Source: Termitomyces sp. T153
Lineage: Eukaryota > Basidiomycota > Agaricomycetes > Agaricales > Lyophyllaceae
Assembly (NCBI GenBank): GCA_018296165.2
Contig: JACKQL020000130.1
Span: 59,965 to 123,964 of the forward strand
DNA length: 64,000 bases
Reading direction: 5' to 3'
Part shown: piece by piece, positions 1 to 11,786 of the stretch
How positions within the stretch are numbered: the first letter of the stretch is position 1
How the letters are laid out: every line of letters begins with the position of its first letter
Made by a program: the position numbers and the translations under genes
Notes under the pieces: model-generated
Seen by the model: the letters and a program-made list of their open reading frames with translations, nothing else
The model's database searches: none
What the model was told of the DNA's origin: nothing

Positions 1-494
1 GCTTGCGCTTAGAACCAGCGGAGTCTTTCTCTTTCGCTGCCGCTAGCTCCTTCGCAGCCGCCAACTCCCTCGCAACATCTTCCAGCTCCGCTGCAGGAGG
101 AGTCCTGTCGAGATCCATCTTCATCTTCCCTTCTTCCCGCTCCATCCTCTCCTTTTCCTCAATGGCTCGTTTCACTCTGAGTTCCTCCTGCTCTAATCTC
201 GACAGACGCATAGCGTCTTTATAACCTCCCTCGACATCCATCCCATCCTCCGATTGAGCAAACGCATCCGCGCTGTCAACAGCTACACGATTGAAGCGAC
301 GGTTGTGGTAGTCAGACTGACGAGCGGCAATTTGACGTTTGGAGGCTGTCTCAGCAAATGGGTCGACATTTTCTTCCTCGGCTAGGTCAGCAAACTCTTG
401 GAGGACTTCTTTCGGAGCTGTATAGGAATCTATCAATCTGGGAGAGCCAGGTGGAGACATTATACCTCCAGACTTGCGCGTTGAACAGTGTCGT
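1..494 (-). CDS. Splicing factor 3B subunit 1 (SF3B1/Hsh155-like), N-terminal part
   Basis: Partial gene running off the left edge. The minus-strand frame reads without a stop from about 494 to 1. It contains YTAPKEVLQEFADLAEE, then DPFAETASKRQIAARQSDYH, then a charged helical stretch with YKDAMRLSRLEQEELRVKRA. This order (a DPFAE box, a basic ARQSDYHNRR-like box, then a charged segment) matches the N-terminal region of SF3B1, the U2 snRNP protein that clamps the branch-site helix. The HEAT repeats that would prove the call lie outside the window. An in-frame ATG sits at 458-460, but the frame continues upstream to a possible acceptor at 495-500, so the true start probably lies in an upstream exon that I cannot place. 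The family assignment is an inference from the N-terminal pattern only. Confidence 0.55.
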
Positions 495-1412
495 CTGTAG
501 ACAAGTCGACTTGACGGCTCCGGATGACCAATACAATACCAAATTCCCACGCTATACACTATATAAACCTCAACATTTTTTTAAAGAAAATATAACTTTC
601 AATCCATCGTCAACCACGACGTCCTTAGCGAGTGAGTATTGCCTCATCTCTTTTTCTCTGATGATTTCTTTGCCGCCCCAGTCGTAGCCCTAGTGCGTTG
701 ACGATCGGCAGAGCACACAGCCAAACAGTTGCACCTCTGACTTTCTCAGCCCTCAATTTTTTCACAGCTAATGCCCTTCTCCCAGATCCCCCAAACTTCC
801 ATTTTCTTCTCTCTCGATCTGGCTTGAAATGACTTTCTGTGAGTGTCACTTCATTTTTTCCGTATGATGTGAATGTATACACCAACTCTGGAGCCAATGG
901 CGATGGAGAAAAAGAACTACAAAAAAACTAAGAACAGCCAGCTGATTTTTCTTCTTGTCTCATTGCGCATATACTCATTGTTGACATTTTTTTTGACTTC
1001 TAGAAATGTACTGCCAGTTGGTCGTGTATAAATGTACCTATTGTAATATGGTTCCTGTCAATACACATGTTTGGCGAACTCCACTCTATGTATACACATC
1101 GACAAATCTCAATGACAACGTCCACGTTGTAACTTCAGCTTTCAGACACATACATAAGCGACCTCGAGAGTTATAGTTGGGCCGAACGACGTCAGCACCA
1201 GTTGGCAAAACCCCATCCACGTGATGGATGGAACGCGTCCTCTCGGCAGTGACTCTGAGTGCCGAGCCGCGATGTCGCATATGGCTAAGGCGATTCAGCA
1301 CTCCCCGCCGAGAGGATTCGTATCTCGTCAACTGATTATAAAAACTCATATCAACAGCATGCGAACAACTCATATCCTCGACTCATAACTCCCCATTACT
1401 ACAACCTCTATC
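495..1412. other. Intergenic / possible 5' exons of the SF3B1-like gene
   Basis: No convincing protein-coding frame. Short 5' exons of the minus-strand SF3B1-like gene are expected somewhere in 500-900 but could not be placed. A TATA-like string lies at 1337-1344, about 70 bases before the ATG at 1413. Confidence 0.4.
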
Positions 1413-1976
1413 ATGCATCCTTACGGCCCAGGCCATTTCTGGTACAGAAGCGGGTGCTACGGCCCCAGCCGTATCCTCTGGTTCGCCTTTGGCGCCATCG
1501 CCGCATCACTTTGGACAAGGCATCAAGGACGAGTAGAGTGGCACAGTCATAGCAACTGTGTCCGTCCTCCTGTCTTGTCAACCCAAGCGGAGCCCGTCGA
1601 TCCCTGGAGCGCGCACGGAGTATCGAGGGCCGTTAATGGTATCGCCCCAGAGACGATGAGTAGCGATGACAAAAGACGCTTGGCCGAGCTAGGCACGTCG
1701 GCTGGCGACAAAGTATGTCCATTACGTTAAGTAATTGTAATCATTTGAACTTTACTGATTGCTGAATGATTTCAGTTAGTAGAATTATCCGAAGCAACGC
1801 TCGACACTGTTTTGACCACCGTCGAAGTTCTAAAAGCCGTGAGCCTTCATTTGACATGTTCATATGTGCTGACACCCATCCTGCTCTTACAGAAACTAGC
1901 AGAACATCGAGCCGAACGAGAGAAGCAGCAAGAGGAAGAACGCCGCCGAAAGGAGAGTCCTCCTCGCATCCTTTAA
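1413..1976 (+). CDS. Small membrane-anchored coiled-coil protein, function unknown
   Basis: Three exons (1413-1712, 1776-1838, 1893-1976) joined by GT-AG introns give a 148-residue protein that ends with the TAA at 1974. The N-terminus is rich in Gly, Tyr and Pro and is followed by one short hydrophobic segment (FAFGAIAASLW, about residues 25-36). A polar linker follows, then a C-terminal charged helix (KLAEHRAEREKQQEEERRRK) predicted to be coiled coil. Both splice junctions keep the frame, and the last exon would not be open without them, which supports a real gene. A TATA-like sequence precedes the ATG by about 70 bases. I do not recognise the family. The layout of one membrane span plus a coiled coil would suit a small organelle-membrane adaptor, but that is only a guess. 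Confidence 0.6.
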
Positions 1977-2092
1977 TCGTGTCTGTCAGTCCCAGCCCTC
2001 TCGCTGTCTTAAACAATTGAAATTTTAATTTATGCCTACTGCACATGTCATAAAACATTACGACAATACTAGTAGAATACTCGAATCCGATA

Positions 2093-3932
2093 TTAAGCTG
2101 AACTCGACGAGCTAGGGATAAGTTCTGCACCACGTTTATTGACATACGCGGGTGCAGTAGGGTTCAACTTCCCTTGCTCCTCCGCTAGAAAACTGTTAGC
2201 CTCATTCAAAGGTAGCAACGTTATTACATACGTGTGGAACACCAGAAGTAAGTGACGAGACCGACAATGATCACAACGTAGGCAATAAAGTAGAGCCAGT
2301 ATGGACGGTAATGCTAGGAAATTTTATTTGATCAATGCAGAACGTATGTAACGATCAGCCTTACATATAAGAACAATCCTGCAATGCAAACGATGTTAAT
2401 AGGTCCGGTTCGAGCTGAGGTGACTTGTTGACATACCGAATAATAACCCCCAAAAATCACTGGTGAGAAGGCTGAGATTATAGTACGTCGATGAAGCTAA
2501 GCGATAAAGCATGGGAGCAACAGTGTACAGAATAAACATTGCTGAGAGAAAATGGGTTCAGGAGCGAAAAAAAACATAAGCAGAGCAACGAACCCGAGGT
2601 GTAAGCCACCAGTATACCAACTGAAGGAGATGATATCAGTGGTGCATTCAGGCTTGAAATCAAGTTCATACGTACTTGTCATGCGATTCCAAGAGGCGAG
2701 CTTCATCGCGCCATGTTCAAGTCCAGCTGCTTGGACCCCATTGATCAGGGTTCCCCACATGCCGAGTTGACCAACAACCTATACTAAGTCAATAGTGGAC
2801 TGTATGAACACGAAGGGATACTAACCTCATAGAGAGGACGTTTCCTGACGAAAAACTCTTCTGTAGCATTGGCTGCCAACATGGCATTAACATGGCAATG
2901 CAAGTGGTTCATGACAAACTTACAAAGACCATAAAGAGTAGCGCCAGCAATCATAAACCCATCCCCTTTGGCTCTGTTGAGCGCTGTCCAGTCCTTGTCT
3001 GTAAGTTCGTCAGAGGCTACTAAAAGTCCTAGTCCAGCAATACATATGATGACGCCCTATCCAATTTCAAAAAATGAGAAGTTTGGGACCAACAAGAGGA
3101 ATATCATGAACGGACCAGGATCTGAGTCCAATGGTATCTAGGGCGCATGTATACCCAAGAAACAAACATGCAGACTGGAATCGCCCAACTGCACAAAAGT
3201 TGTCTACAATCAGAACGGCGCTGTAGCGAGCGACATGTTCCAACTTACGCGTCTAATAGCATGCAGGAAAGCAAATCGGTATATTGGTATGCCTGTAGCC
3301 CATTAATAATACATTCATTACTTAACTTGACGTACATACCTTGACCACGAGAAAATTTCCTTCGACATCAAAGGCAGCAAGGATGAAGTCTGAATCAAAC
3401 ATCAGTCATGGCATCCAGAAAGTTTGACGGCATACATTTCCACCCATCTCGAAGCACCATCTTCCCCCAACCTTTTAAACCGTCTTTTCATAGCTATTTC
3501 AGCAAACGAGGAAGCAAAGGCATTTCGAGAATGAACATACACTGATATAGTGTATAAGGCGTGTAGATCATGAATATAGAGAAGTATCTGTGGATAGGTT
3601 GAATATACATTCAGTAATCACTGTATTTAAACGCACAAAAAAAATGTCTGTGTAGTCGGGAGGGCCCAGTTTCGGTTCACCAATTCCGTCGTTGTGACGT
3701 TCGTACATGTTATACACAGGGCAACGACTTGTCCACTGAACAGAGCAAGGGTGAAACGTCGAGTCCAGATGCTCTTCCATCGACGAGAAAAACTTCTTGC
3801 AAATGCTCTAGGTGATGAAAAGACTATTGCAGGGCGACTTGGGACGACATGGCTAAGATCAAAAGATTCCGGGCTGTCGACGTCGACAAGTGGTTCCGGT
3901 GTCTTTGTATCTTGATTCGGAGGGTCTATCAT
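2093..3932 (-). CDS. SLC35F-type solute transporter (DUF914 family)
   Basis: Multi-exon minus-strand gene. The first exon begins at the ATG at 3930-3932 and has a polar N-terminus rich in Pro and Ser, then the first membrane span (TLALFSGQVVALCITCT). Later exons encode DFILAAFDVEGNFLVVK, AYQYTDLLSCMLLDA, GFMIAGATLYGLSNATEEFF and GMWGTLINGVQAAGLEHGAM. The penultimate exon (about 2230-2314) ends VVIIVGLVTYFWC and the last exon (2093-2184) ends in a polar tail with the TAA at 2093-2095. The order of these segments matches SLC35F1/F2/F6, ten-span proteins of the drug/metabolite transporter superfamily. Substrate is not established for this group in fungi. The frame is continuous across every intron I checked, so the gene looks intact. 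Confidence 0.8.
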
Positions 3933-5757
3933 AGACAGTGAGTAACTAAAGCAGCTCAGACGATGATAGAGATACAGAGATGATTATATAGAAATCTTGA
4001 AATAGCCGATTTTGTAGATTCAGCGGAGATCAATTTACGATCGAACAAATTTAGACATTTGCTTATATAAGCGGTGCCAAACATACTGATACGATCCATT
4101 TAAATTGTCGAGCGACTCTCTCACAAATTTTGAGCTTCTCAAATCTCAAGCATCCTTCAGGTCTGTCTCGGAGCCATCAAGAGCTGAATAGTAGAATCCG
4201 CATACTTAAATCCAGTTCTGTTCAAGAATGTGATGAGCCAAGGGAATCCGTGCCTATCATTCCAAGAGTATGAATTTCACTTGGGCTTGTCGTCTTGGCA
4301 CTTTTCATCATCAAAAAATGAATGTATTGACCATGTCCAGCGAGTTGGATAGAATCTGAGTCCCACATGATACTACTTAGGAGCGTTCTGTCCAGGAAGT
4401 ACATTAACGTAATTGAAACCAAGGAATCGGCGCCTGGCCTTGTCAGCCGATTGACTACATTTGCCTATCGCGTAATTGACGCTGTACTTCCTGTATCATG
4501 GCTATATGCAGCCATTACATGCAGCACACAACAGAAGGGACAACAAAAGAAGTTGACAAGCAGGACGGAAATTTGACGACTTCGGAACTTAAACGAAAAA
4601 ACCAGACAACCACCCAAGAGCCCAAATGAAAATGAAGCAGATATCTCAATTGATCACTAACTTCCAGTGCACTTCCAGAATAAATGTTGTCTTATCCGGT
4701 CCGATATTCAGTAGATTGCCCGGGTTCCAACTAGGAAAACATTGAAAAAACGCTGGTTGCATCCGAAACAAGATGAAGCAGACACAGCAGCCTTGTGACT
4801 TACGGACAAACTCTCAATGGGAGAGAATTGGCACGACCCGCTTGGACTTAAATTGTGGAGAGACTACATGAATGATGTAACTATTCAATTATAGGTATAA
4901 TTAATCATACAGGCGGTAAGACACGTTCGAGTTAGCAAGCCAGGAGTTAGACAAAGGATGAGACGGAAGGAATAAGACCTACGAGTCAAATTATACAATG
5001 GTCGCAGCGGGTAGGCTTGAATACCTGTCTGAACACCCCTGATTAGGTTCAGGCACAATGAGGGGGGGTCTTTGAAAATAGGAGAATTAGTTCCATGACA
5101 CAAATCGAAAATCGGGAGAGGGCATTGATGCACGAGAGTGCCCAAAGTAAAAGAATTTTGGCCGACGTTTCATTCGACGGGGGGCTGACGAACATGGATG
5201 CGGCAACAAGGCACAAAGAAAGATCGAGGATGTTTCGACGGGGCAGATGAAAATAGGCAATTGGACGCTCTCCTGAGGGGTGGCCGATCGACCCGGGTCG
5301 ACTGGTCGAAGTCCGAGATGAGGCGAGGACAGAAGTACGGATTTAAGAAGCCAGAGACATCGAAGCGATTTAGATGCTTCGTTCAGAGGTTGCAGGAAAG
5401 AAGACCAAGGGCGAGGAATCCAGTGACGCGGCAGGAAAGCAAAAATTGTGAGGGAAAACCTTGAAAACGAGTAGCACACTCATTTGTGGAAAGATTGGCT
5501 CCAACAAGGCGTTTGGACGTTGTGGTGGAGCGACCATGGCCAGAGATTGACCAACAGAGACGAGAGGTGCTTGAAGGGTGAAAAACATTTCATTCTAGTG
5601 GAAAGAGGCTCTCTAGGTGCTGAGTGACCTGGGTGAAAGCTCGAGAAGGGACAGATAGTAAGAAATTCTAAGCAAGCGATAGCTCGGATTCCGGAATGAA
5701 CAAAGAACTATGTAGAGATCCTTTGAGCAGCCGGAGTTGACACGTGATCAAGGCATC
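3933..5757. other. Intergenic, no recognisable gene
   Basis: About 1.8 kb with only short unrelated frames on both strands. Open stretches around 5087-5588 overlap on both strands and show no family resemblance or splice-supported continuity. Confidence 0.5.
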
Positions 5758-5814
5758 GCCGATCACTAAGTGCATCACGCCGATCACTAAGTGCATCACG
5801 CCGATCACTAAGTG
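5758..5814. repeat. 21-bp tandem repeat, about 2.7 copies
   Basis: The unit gccgatcactaagtgcatca plus one base is repeated perfectly at 5758-5778 and 5779-5799, with a partial third copy at 5800-5814. It lies about 155 bases before the amidase ATG, so it could be a promoter element array or a simple replication-slippage product. Confidence 0.85.
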
Positions 5815-5969
5815 GGCTACTCTGAGGGGACTTCACCCTCTCCTCTCGTCTCCCTCGAGCTTCCACTGCAAGAGTAGGTTCATCTTGTTGTGAACTTCAG
5901 GTTCCGTTTATTTTGGTTCTCAGACTTGATAATTCTATCACCAAGGCTTAGCCATTTGTGATTTCGCCA

Positions 5970-8441
5970 ATGTGGCCATTTGTATCCTCTTACCTGACCA
6001 TTGTTGAAGAGAAGAAAGCCAAGCAGAAGGAGGCTCTGACATCCGTCACTTTACCTCATGGCTCGTCTGCAGAATATAATAAGTTCACTAGTGCAACTGG
6101 TCAGTGCGCAGTGCAGTTGTTTGCTTGTTGCTGACACGTACATTTATTACTTCAGCTACTGAGATCGTTACTCACATTGAAAAAGGTGAATGGACAGCAT
6201 CTCAAGTTATAGAAGCATATATCTCCCGTGCTGCGCAAGCGCATGCTGCAACAAACTGCCTCACAGAAGGTTTGTCTCTGGTGATCAGTTTAAATAATTG
6301 CAAAGAAACCAACTTGGTCTTCAAAGTCATGTTTCACTGGGCTCGGGAGCAAGCAAGAGACCTCGACAATGAATTTTCTGTAACGAAGAGGCTGCGTGGG
6401 CCATTGCATGGTGTACCAGTCAGTCTCACGACCATGACAGATTTGGCAATTCGGGGTCACTGATATTTTCGTCCTCATACATTCATAAGACCAGTTTCAA
6501 GGACCAGTGTAAGTGACGCTGACGCCCACGCTATTGTCGCTATTTCTTTGTTTTGACTAACTGACAGTCGATATCGTTGGTTATGATTCCACAATCGGAT
6601 TCACTCAATGGGCAAACAAGCCAGCAACAACCAATGCAGATGTACGTCCTCAGCGTCTGGGTATAAAAATGTAGGATCTGTTTAACGTGTGACTTGCAGC
6701 TTGTTACACAATTCCTTGCAGCTGGTGCCGTCGTGTTTGTAAAGACCAATGTCCCTCAAACTATGTTCGCTTTTGAGTGCTCAAATCCACTTTGGGGCCG
6801 TTCGACTAATCCTCACAACGATCGATATACCTGTGGTGGGAGTTCTGGTGGTGAAGCCGCTTTGCTAGCCATGGATGGTTCTGCCATTGGCATTGGTAGT
6901 GACATTGGTGGAAGTCTCCGGATACCAGCGGCTTATTGTGGAATTTATTCTCTGAAGCCTAGCACGGGTCGAATCAGCTTTGCCGGGACTCGAGGTTCGT
7001 CTCAAGTGATCCCGTTCACAGTTAAAAGCTGATCTCCTTGGTAGGCCCTGTCGAAGGTTTTGAGGGGATTAAGACTGTTGTTGGTCCAATGGCTCGGTGA
7101 GCCTTCTCGTGAAGTCACTCGTTAGATAACTCATGGTTCTCAGTTCCGTCGAGGACCTTCAGCTGGTCTCGCAGGTCACCTTCGGTATTCAGGGCAAAGA
7201 ACAGAGTATCGCACCGATTCCCTACCGACATATTCAACTATCTCCCAAGTTACGCTTTGGTTACTACACCTCAGGTCCGGATCTTTTCCTTTCGCCGATG
7301 AATAGTCAACTGTTGATACTTAAATGCTAGATCATTTTGTCAAGGCGTCTCCTGCGTGTCAACGAGCCGTTCTAGAGACTGTCGAGGCACTTCGCAAAAA
7401 GGGTCACGAGTGCATTGAGATCAATGTCCCTGATGGCGAGTCCCCTCTTCCAGTTATATCCCAAGCAATTTTGATAGGTCTCTTTTTCAGCTCCAGAGGC
7501 ATTCAACATCTTTGTTGGATTAACGTCTGCTGATGGGTACAAGAAGATGCTCAGCCATTTGGGCCCAGATCCCAAGGTGCGTAGTATCAGTTGCCACACG
7601 ACTAGCAATTGATGACAATTAAATATTTTGTAAATTCTAAAAAGGAGAACAGTCTATGGTTGGTGACATTTTCCCCCAAGCTTCCCTGTGAGCGATAGTG
7701 GCTGTCTTTTCTGGGTCGTGTGGATGATAAGAACTTTTTTGTCTTTCAGCGTTTGTTCGGTCGGTCGTGGCCTGGGTAATGGAAACCGTCCTCGGGGACA
7801 ATATATTTGCAAACATAGTGAGAACAACGCGAGTACGTCCAGTGGATGGATACACCACATTAGTGGCGGAACGTGAGGCATTCATAAAAGCTTTCTCTCG
7901 TGAGGTGCACCCATTCACAGTATATATTGAAACGCCTTACTAACTTGTCTCTTTCCGAGGTGTGGAATAAATATGATTGTGATGGAATCATTGCGCCAGT
8001 GCAAGCTGTACCACAACTCCCTCACGAGTAAGCTGCACCTCATCTTTTGCAACACCACTTCTTCACATGACGACACATAGTGGATGCAATAACTTCAGTG
8101 CTCTTGCCGCAGCAACTATACTTTACAATGTTCTGGATCATCCTGTAGGCTGTCTTCCCGTGACTCATGTCGACCCTTCGAAGGATCAAATCTCTCCCGA
8201 GTGGACGGCTGGTCTGGGGCACGGTTCCTCGTTGCTAGAGAGGGGGGTTTTCTATTCAAAAATGCCACTCTATAACCCGATTCAAAGTGCTGGCATGCCT
8301 ATCGGAATTCAGATCATTGGCAAGAAATGGGAAGAGGAAAAGGTTCTAGAAATGATGCGCGTCGTCGATGATACACTTGGGAGAGACCGTGGGTTTGGGG
8401 CTGGAAGCTGGAAGTCACAGGCAAAAGACAGAAGTTCCTAG
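5970..8441 (+). CDS. Amidase-signature hydrolase (acetamidase/FAAH type)
   Basis: Intron-rich gene for an amidase-signature enzyme, which hydrolyses carboxylic or fatty amides with a Ser-cisSer-Lys triad. All three residues are visible. The Lys is in GVPTSFKDQF, built by splicing a 19-nt micro-exon (6490-6508). The cis-Ser is in CGGSSGGEAALLA and the nucleophile Ser in GSDIGGSLRIPA (exon from 6700). The start ATG at 5970 opens MWPFVSSYLTIVEEKKAKQK, the usual charged N-terminal helix. Downstream exons keep frame through VGPMARS, PDAPEAFNIFVG, VWNKYDCDGIIAPVQ and AGMPIGIQIIGKKWEEEKV to the TAG at 8439-8441. One intron (about 7434-7490) starts with GC instead of GT. No break was found, so it is probably functional. 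Its natural substrate is unknown, and fungal members range from acetamide to fatty-acid amides. Confidence 0.85.
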
Positions 8442-8886
8442 GTACACTTGGCTGGTTAGACATGTTCTTCACGATCTCTGCACAGATGATATGCAATCCG
8501 AGCAAAATCAGGACTTCGCTTGGATCGGGATGCTTCATTTGTATATTACCGTGGATACTGTTTGACTTCACTGATTTTGTGGACATTTGTACTCCAAAAA
8601 TATTCTGAGACAAAAGACAAAAAATCCCAGGAGGCTTGAAAAGTCGACTCGTTAATGGAGCCTACATACAACAAAATGACTTTCCTGCTTTGAACTTCTT
8701 TAGAACCTCTTTGAACTCTCTAGTCCCTACTTAGATCAGACGTGTAGTGCCAGTTCACATAAGAATCGATTTTTATGATGATAGTGTGTGATACCCAAAT
8801 ACATTTTCAGATGCTTGATATTTGTGGGCAGTCTAAGACTGCGCATAAAAAATCACTCAAATGTTTCGATAGATTGTTGATTCTGT
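8442..8886. other. Convergent 3' intergenic region
   Basis: Lies between the tail-to-tail ends of the amidase and the Cox23 gene. I see no coding frame and no repeat; probably the two 3' untranslated regions. Confidence 0.5.
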
Positions 8887-9303
8887 TCACGTTGTGGGAC
8901 GTCCTGCACGACGATCTTCTTTCCTCTGATTGATCTAGCATGATGAGGTTTTAATGAAGAAAAAAGGATAATATAATGTTGTGGGCATACCCAGGATTTC
9001 TTGCAGTCGCGGTAAGCCTGGAAGTAGTCAAGGCAGAAATCCCTGTCATAATCATTTCGGCTCATGCAATCCATGGAAGCTTTGGCAGCGGCGGCGCAAG
9101 GACTATAGAAGTTTCATCTTCAAGGAGTAGGGACTTGAGAGAAGGTAGTACTCAATGAATTGTGAGGCTACATGGCGGCCCTAGATTCGAATCAGTAACC
9201 ACCTTTTCAGTTGAACTTAGCACCATACTTGGAATTGCTCTCTGTAATTGAGAGGTTTCACATTATCCTCAGGGTGCGGTAGGGTTTCTTCACTTTTACC
9301 CAT
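8887..9303 (-). CDS. COX23: Cox23/CHCHD7-like mitochondrial intermembrane-space protein
   Basis: Four small exons (9303-9229, 9180-9152, 9102-8991, 8934-8887) splice to an 87-residue protein. It has a polar N-terminus, then [18 protein letters not shown] and [20 protein letters not shown], and ends at the TGA at 8887-8889. The second pair of cysteines is a CX9C motif ([11 protein letters not shown]). The first pair ([11 protein letters not shown]) is also CX9C, giving the twin CX9C helical hairpin of proteins imported and oxidised by Mia40. The signature [13 protein letters not shown] is characteristic of Cox23, which is needed for cytochrome c oxidase assembly and copper homeostasis in yeast mitochondria. 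The 29-nt second exon would be missed by most gene finders. Other twin CX9C proteins are possible but fit less well. Confidence 0.85.
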
Positions 9304-9510
9304 ATGTATGGTCGACCACAGAGGTCTTACATACGCGGAGTTCGAAACGTCTGTTTATGAGCAACCATTCAATTCTCACGTATCCGAGTCGTAGCTCGAT
9401 TGCTCAGCCCAGTTTGAACTGAATTTAAAAGAAATATCACACAAGCACAATACTTAAACTAAACAGGGGGGAAAGACCTCAAGATCGTTGACATCCCGAA
9501 AACTTCGCAA

Positions 9511-11677
9511 TCAATCTCTGGGCAAAGGCGGGGGCTCGTCTGGTTGCGGGGCAAAGATCAGGTTGAGGGGTGGTGTCGTCTGGCTGTCCTCGCTGAGAAG
9601 TGTCGCAATAATCGACCTTCCCGCAAAGGATCGTCCTGCGAGGCTCTTCAAGGCAACATTTGCGCCCGACGATTGAGCAAATTTAACATACACCCGTCCG
9701 ACGCCTGCCGCCTCATCTAATCGTGCAGCATCTTGTGCTGCCATATGTCCACCCTCACCCGGAGCCCACTTGCTCTTGTCCTTCTTGACTGGCCGAGGAA
9801 TACGCAAATCTTCCACCGCACCGAACTTCGAGCACTCCTCTTTAATGTCCTCATACAGGTCACCATACTCCTGGTCATCGACGAGGTCATCTGGCGTCAC
9901 CATATTCAACATAAGCAAGATACGCGCTTCAGCGGCATTATCGCTCCCAGCCGGCATAATAGGTCGCGGGATCTCTGGGAATTGATCATAAGGAAGATTG
10001 GGGATCATGCCTGGCTGGCCTGGTTTGGCACCGACAGAAGCCCTTTGCACGACGAGATACCGGTCGCCAATTTCCATACCGTTTAAACTTTGAATGGCAA
10101 CATCGGTAACGTTCACATCTGCATACTCAAAGAATGCGAAGCCCTGAGCCAAAGAGATCAGATTGATTTGATGGTGACATAAGGGTCGCGTTACCTTGGA
10201 AGGTCCGTTGCCGTTTTCGCGGACGAGGTTGAAGGCCTTGAGTTCTCCAAAACTCTTCAAGAGCTCCATAACTTGTTCTTCGTTCAAGTAGGTTGGGAGA
10301 CCACCAACGAAAACCTTATTAATTGAATCTGGCACGTTGGTTGACACGATGCCCGGAACGTGAACGCCAGGGGATACAGTAGTCATTTCGCCGCCGTAGT
10401 CCTTGGGTCTGCGAATTTTTAGAGGACCATTGATGAAGATAATTCCATCAAACGCCATAGCAGCCGTCGCATCCTCGGCGCTACGAAACTATACAAGCAA
10501 TTAAAAACTAGTCACCTCATAAGTACGTATTACGCACCTCGACAAAAGCATAGTTCTTTTCGTAATTGCATTGAACGGCCAAGACAGGACTACCAGGTCC
10601 ACCAGTCCCAATAGCCATTTCAATCATCTTAGTGTTGAAGAACTCAGCAAGGTTCTGTTCGGTAACCTCAGGCGTGATGCTACCAATGTAGAGCCTACGG
10701 GACTGGCGCGATAGATTGGGGTTTCCACCAATACCCATGCCAAAGCTCGGTACAGGCATTGGGGGAGGAAGACCAGCAACCCCTAGAATGGGAGGAACCT
10801 GCGTTCTATTAGCACCAGGGAGGTTGAACAAGCCTGAAAGTTTATAAAAAAAACATTGCTTGAATATCTTATAAATCTTAAGAACTGTCTTCTCACCTGT
10901 TTGTTTTGCTTGCATAGCAGTATACTGCTCATAACCTGGGGCGTGAACATCCCAACCAGTTGCTTTTCTCTTTCGCTGAGATAGAGGGACAGCGCCTTCA
11001 GGGGTAGGCGAGCGTCGTTCAGGTGTGCCGTAACCATCCTTCCCTCGTCCTCCACGTCCGCGGCGCTCTCGTCCGTCATCCCTGCCCCTCTGGCCATGTC
11101 CCCCACCAAATTCATCGTCGCGTGGACGAAGGTCGCGGCGTCTATCAACATCTTGCTGAGGAGATGCCCTCGCACGGTCATCGTAATCCCGGGAACCACG
11201 ATTGTACCTTTCCCGCTCACGTCTGTCCTCACCTCTCCGGTTGCCTCCCACTCCACCTCCGCGGTCATCATACCGGTCACTGCCTCGATCCCTATCACTG
11301 CGATGCTCGCGCTCGCGGTGTCCGCCGTTGCTTTCGTGCCGCGAGGAGCGGTAACGGTCTTCACGGTATCCACTACGGTCTAGAAGGAGAAAAAAGAAAG
11401 AGGACGCAGGTGAGTAAACGTAGTCGATGACGGCCAGTTCGGTGGGCGTTTATACGGTCAATATCCGCGAGAAGATGCTAGCTAGCTAAAAAGAGGCATG
11501 GTGCATGCAAGGAAAGAGAGAAATGCACCATGAGCTCAATATTCATGTCTCGGAGCAGGGGAAAGGAAAAATAGATGGAGGGATTACCTCGAGAGCAACA
11601 ACGGACTCTCTACCTGCTTACATTGCATATGTAAGTAGAAAAATGAAAATATGCTCACCATAGTCGTCGCTCGGCAT
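9511..11677 (-). CDS. U2AF large subunit (U2AF65/Prp2-like splicing factor)
   Basis: Binds the polypyrimidine tract at 3' splice sites and recruits U2 snRNP. The first coding exon is only 19 nt (11677-11659, MPSDDY) and is followed by an unusually long intron of about 275 nt. The next exon gives an Arg/Ser/Asp/Gly-rich RS-like region, then KRKATGWDVHAPGYEQYTAM, whose Trp corresponds to the U2AF35-binding ligand motif. RRM1 follows (RRLYIGSITPEVTEQNLAEF, then KNYAFVEFRSAEDAT and MAFDGIIFINGPLKIRRP), then RRM2 (NKVFVGGLPTYLNEEQV, GFAFFEYAD). The C-terminal U2AF-homology domain contains DLYEDIKEECSKFGAVEDL and a GRSF (R-x-F) loop, ending at the stop at 9511-9513. The protein appears complete. 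Its start lies 109 bp from the divergent FIS1 start, so the two probably share a promoter. Confidence 0.93.
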
Positions 11678-11786
11678 GACTACTTGCTTTCCTTGAAATT
11701 TGTGGTGACGAGTGCAGGTGAACCTCGAGTTCAAACTCCGCCTACAGGCCGTCATCGCCTAACTTCTTCGTTGTACATTACAATTC
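11678..11786. promoter_or_regulatory. Bidirectional promoter between U2AF and FIS1
   Basis: Only 109 bases separate the two divergent start codons, so both promoters and both 5' leaders must fit here or overlap. No clear TATA box is visible. Inferred from spacing only. Confidence 0.5.

Noticed and set aside
5087..5588. Overlapping open frames on both strands in the 4-6 kb gap
   Set aside because: No motif, no splice partners and similar openness in several frames. Not reported as a gene.
5758..5814. Possible CRISPR-like array from short repeats
   Set aside because: The units are directly adjacent with no spacers and the organism is a fungus; it is a simple tandem repeat.
10783..11430. Long open frames on both strands over the U2AF RS-like region
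   Set aside because: They are shadows of the Arg/Asp/Gly-rich coding frame, whose low complexity keeps other phases open.
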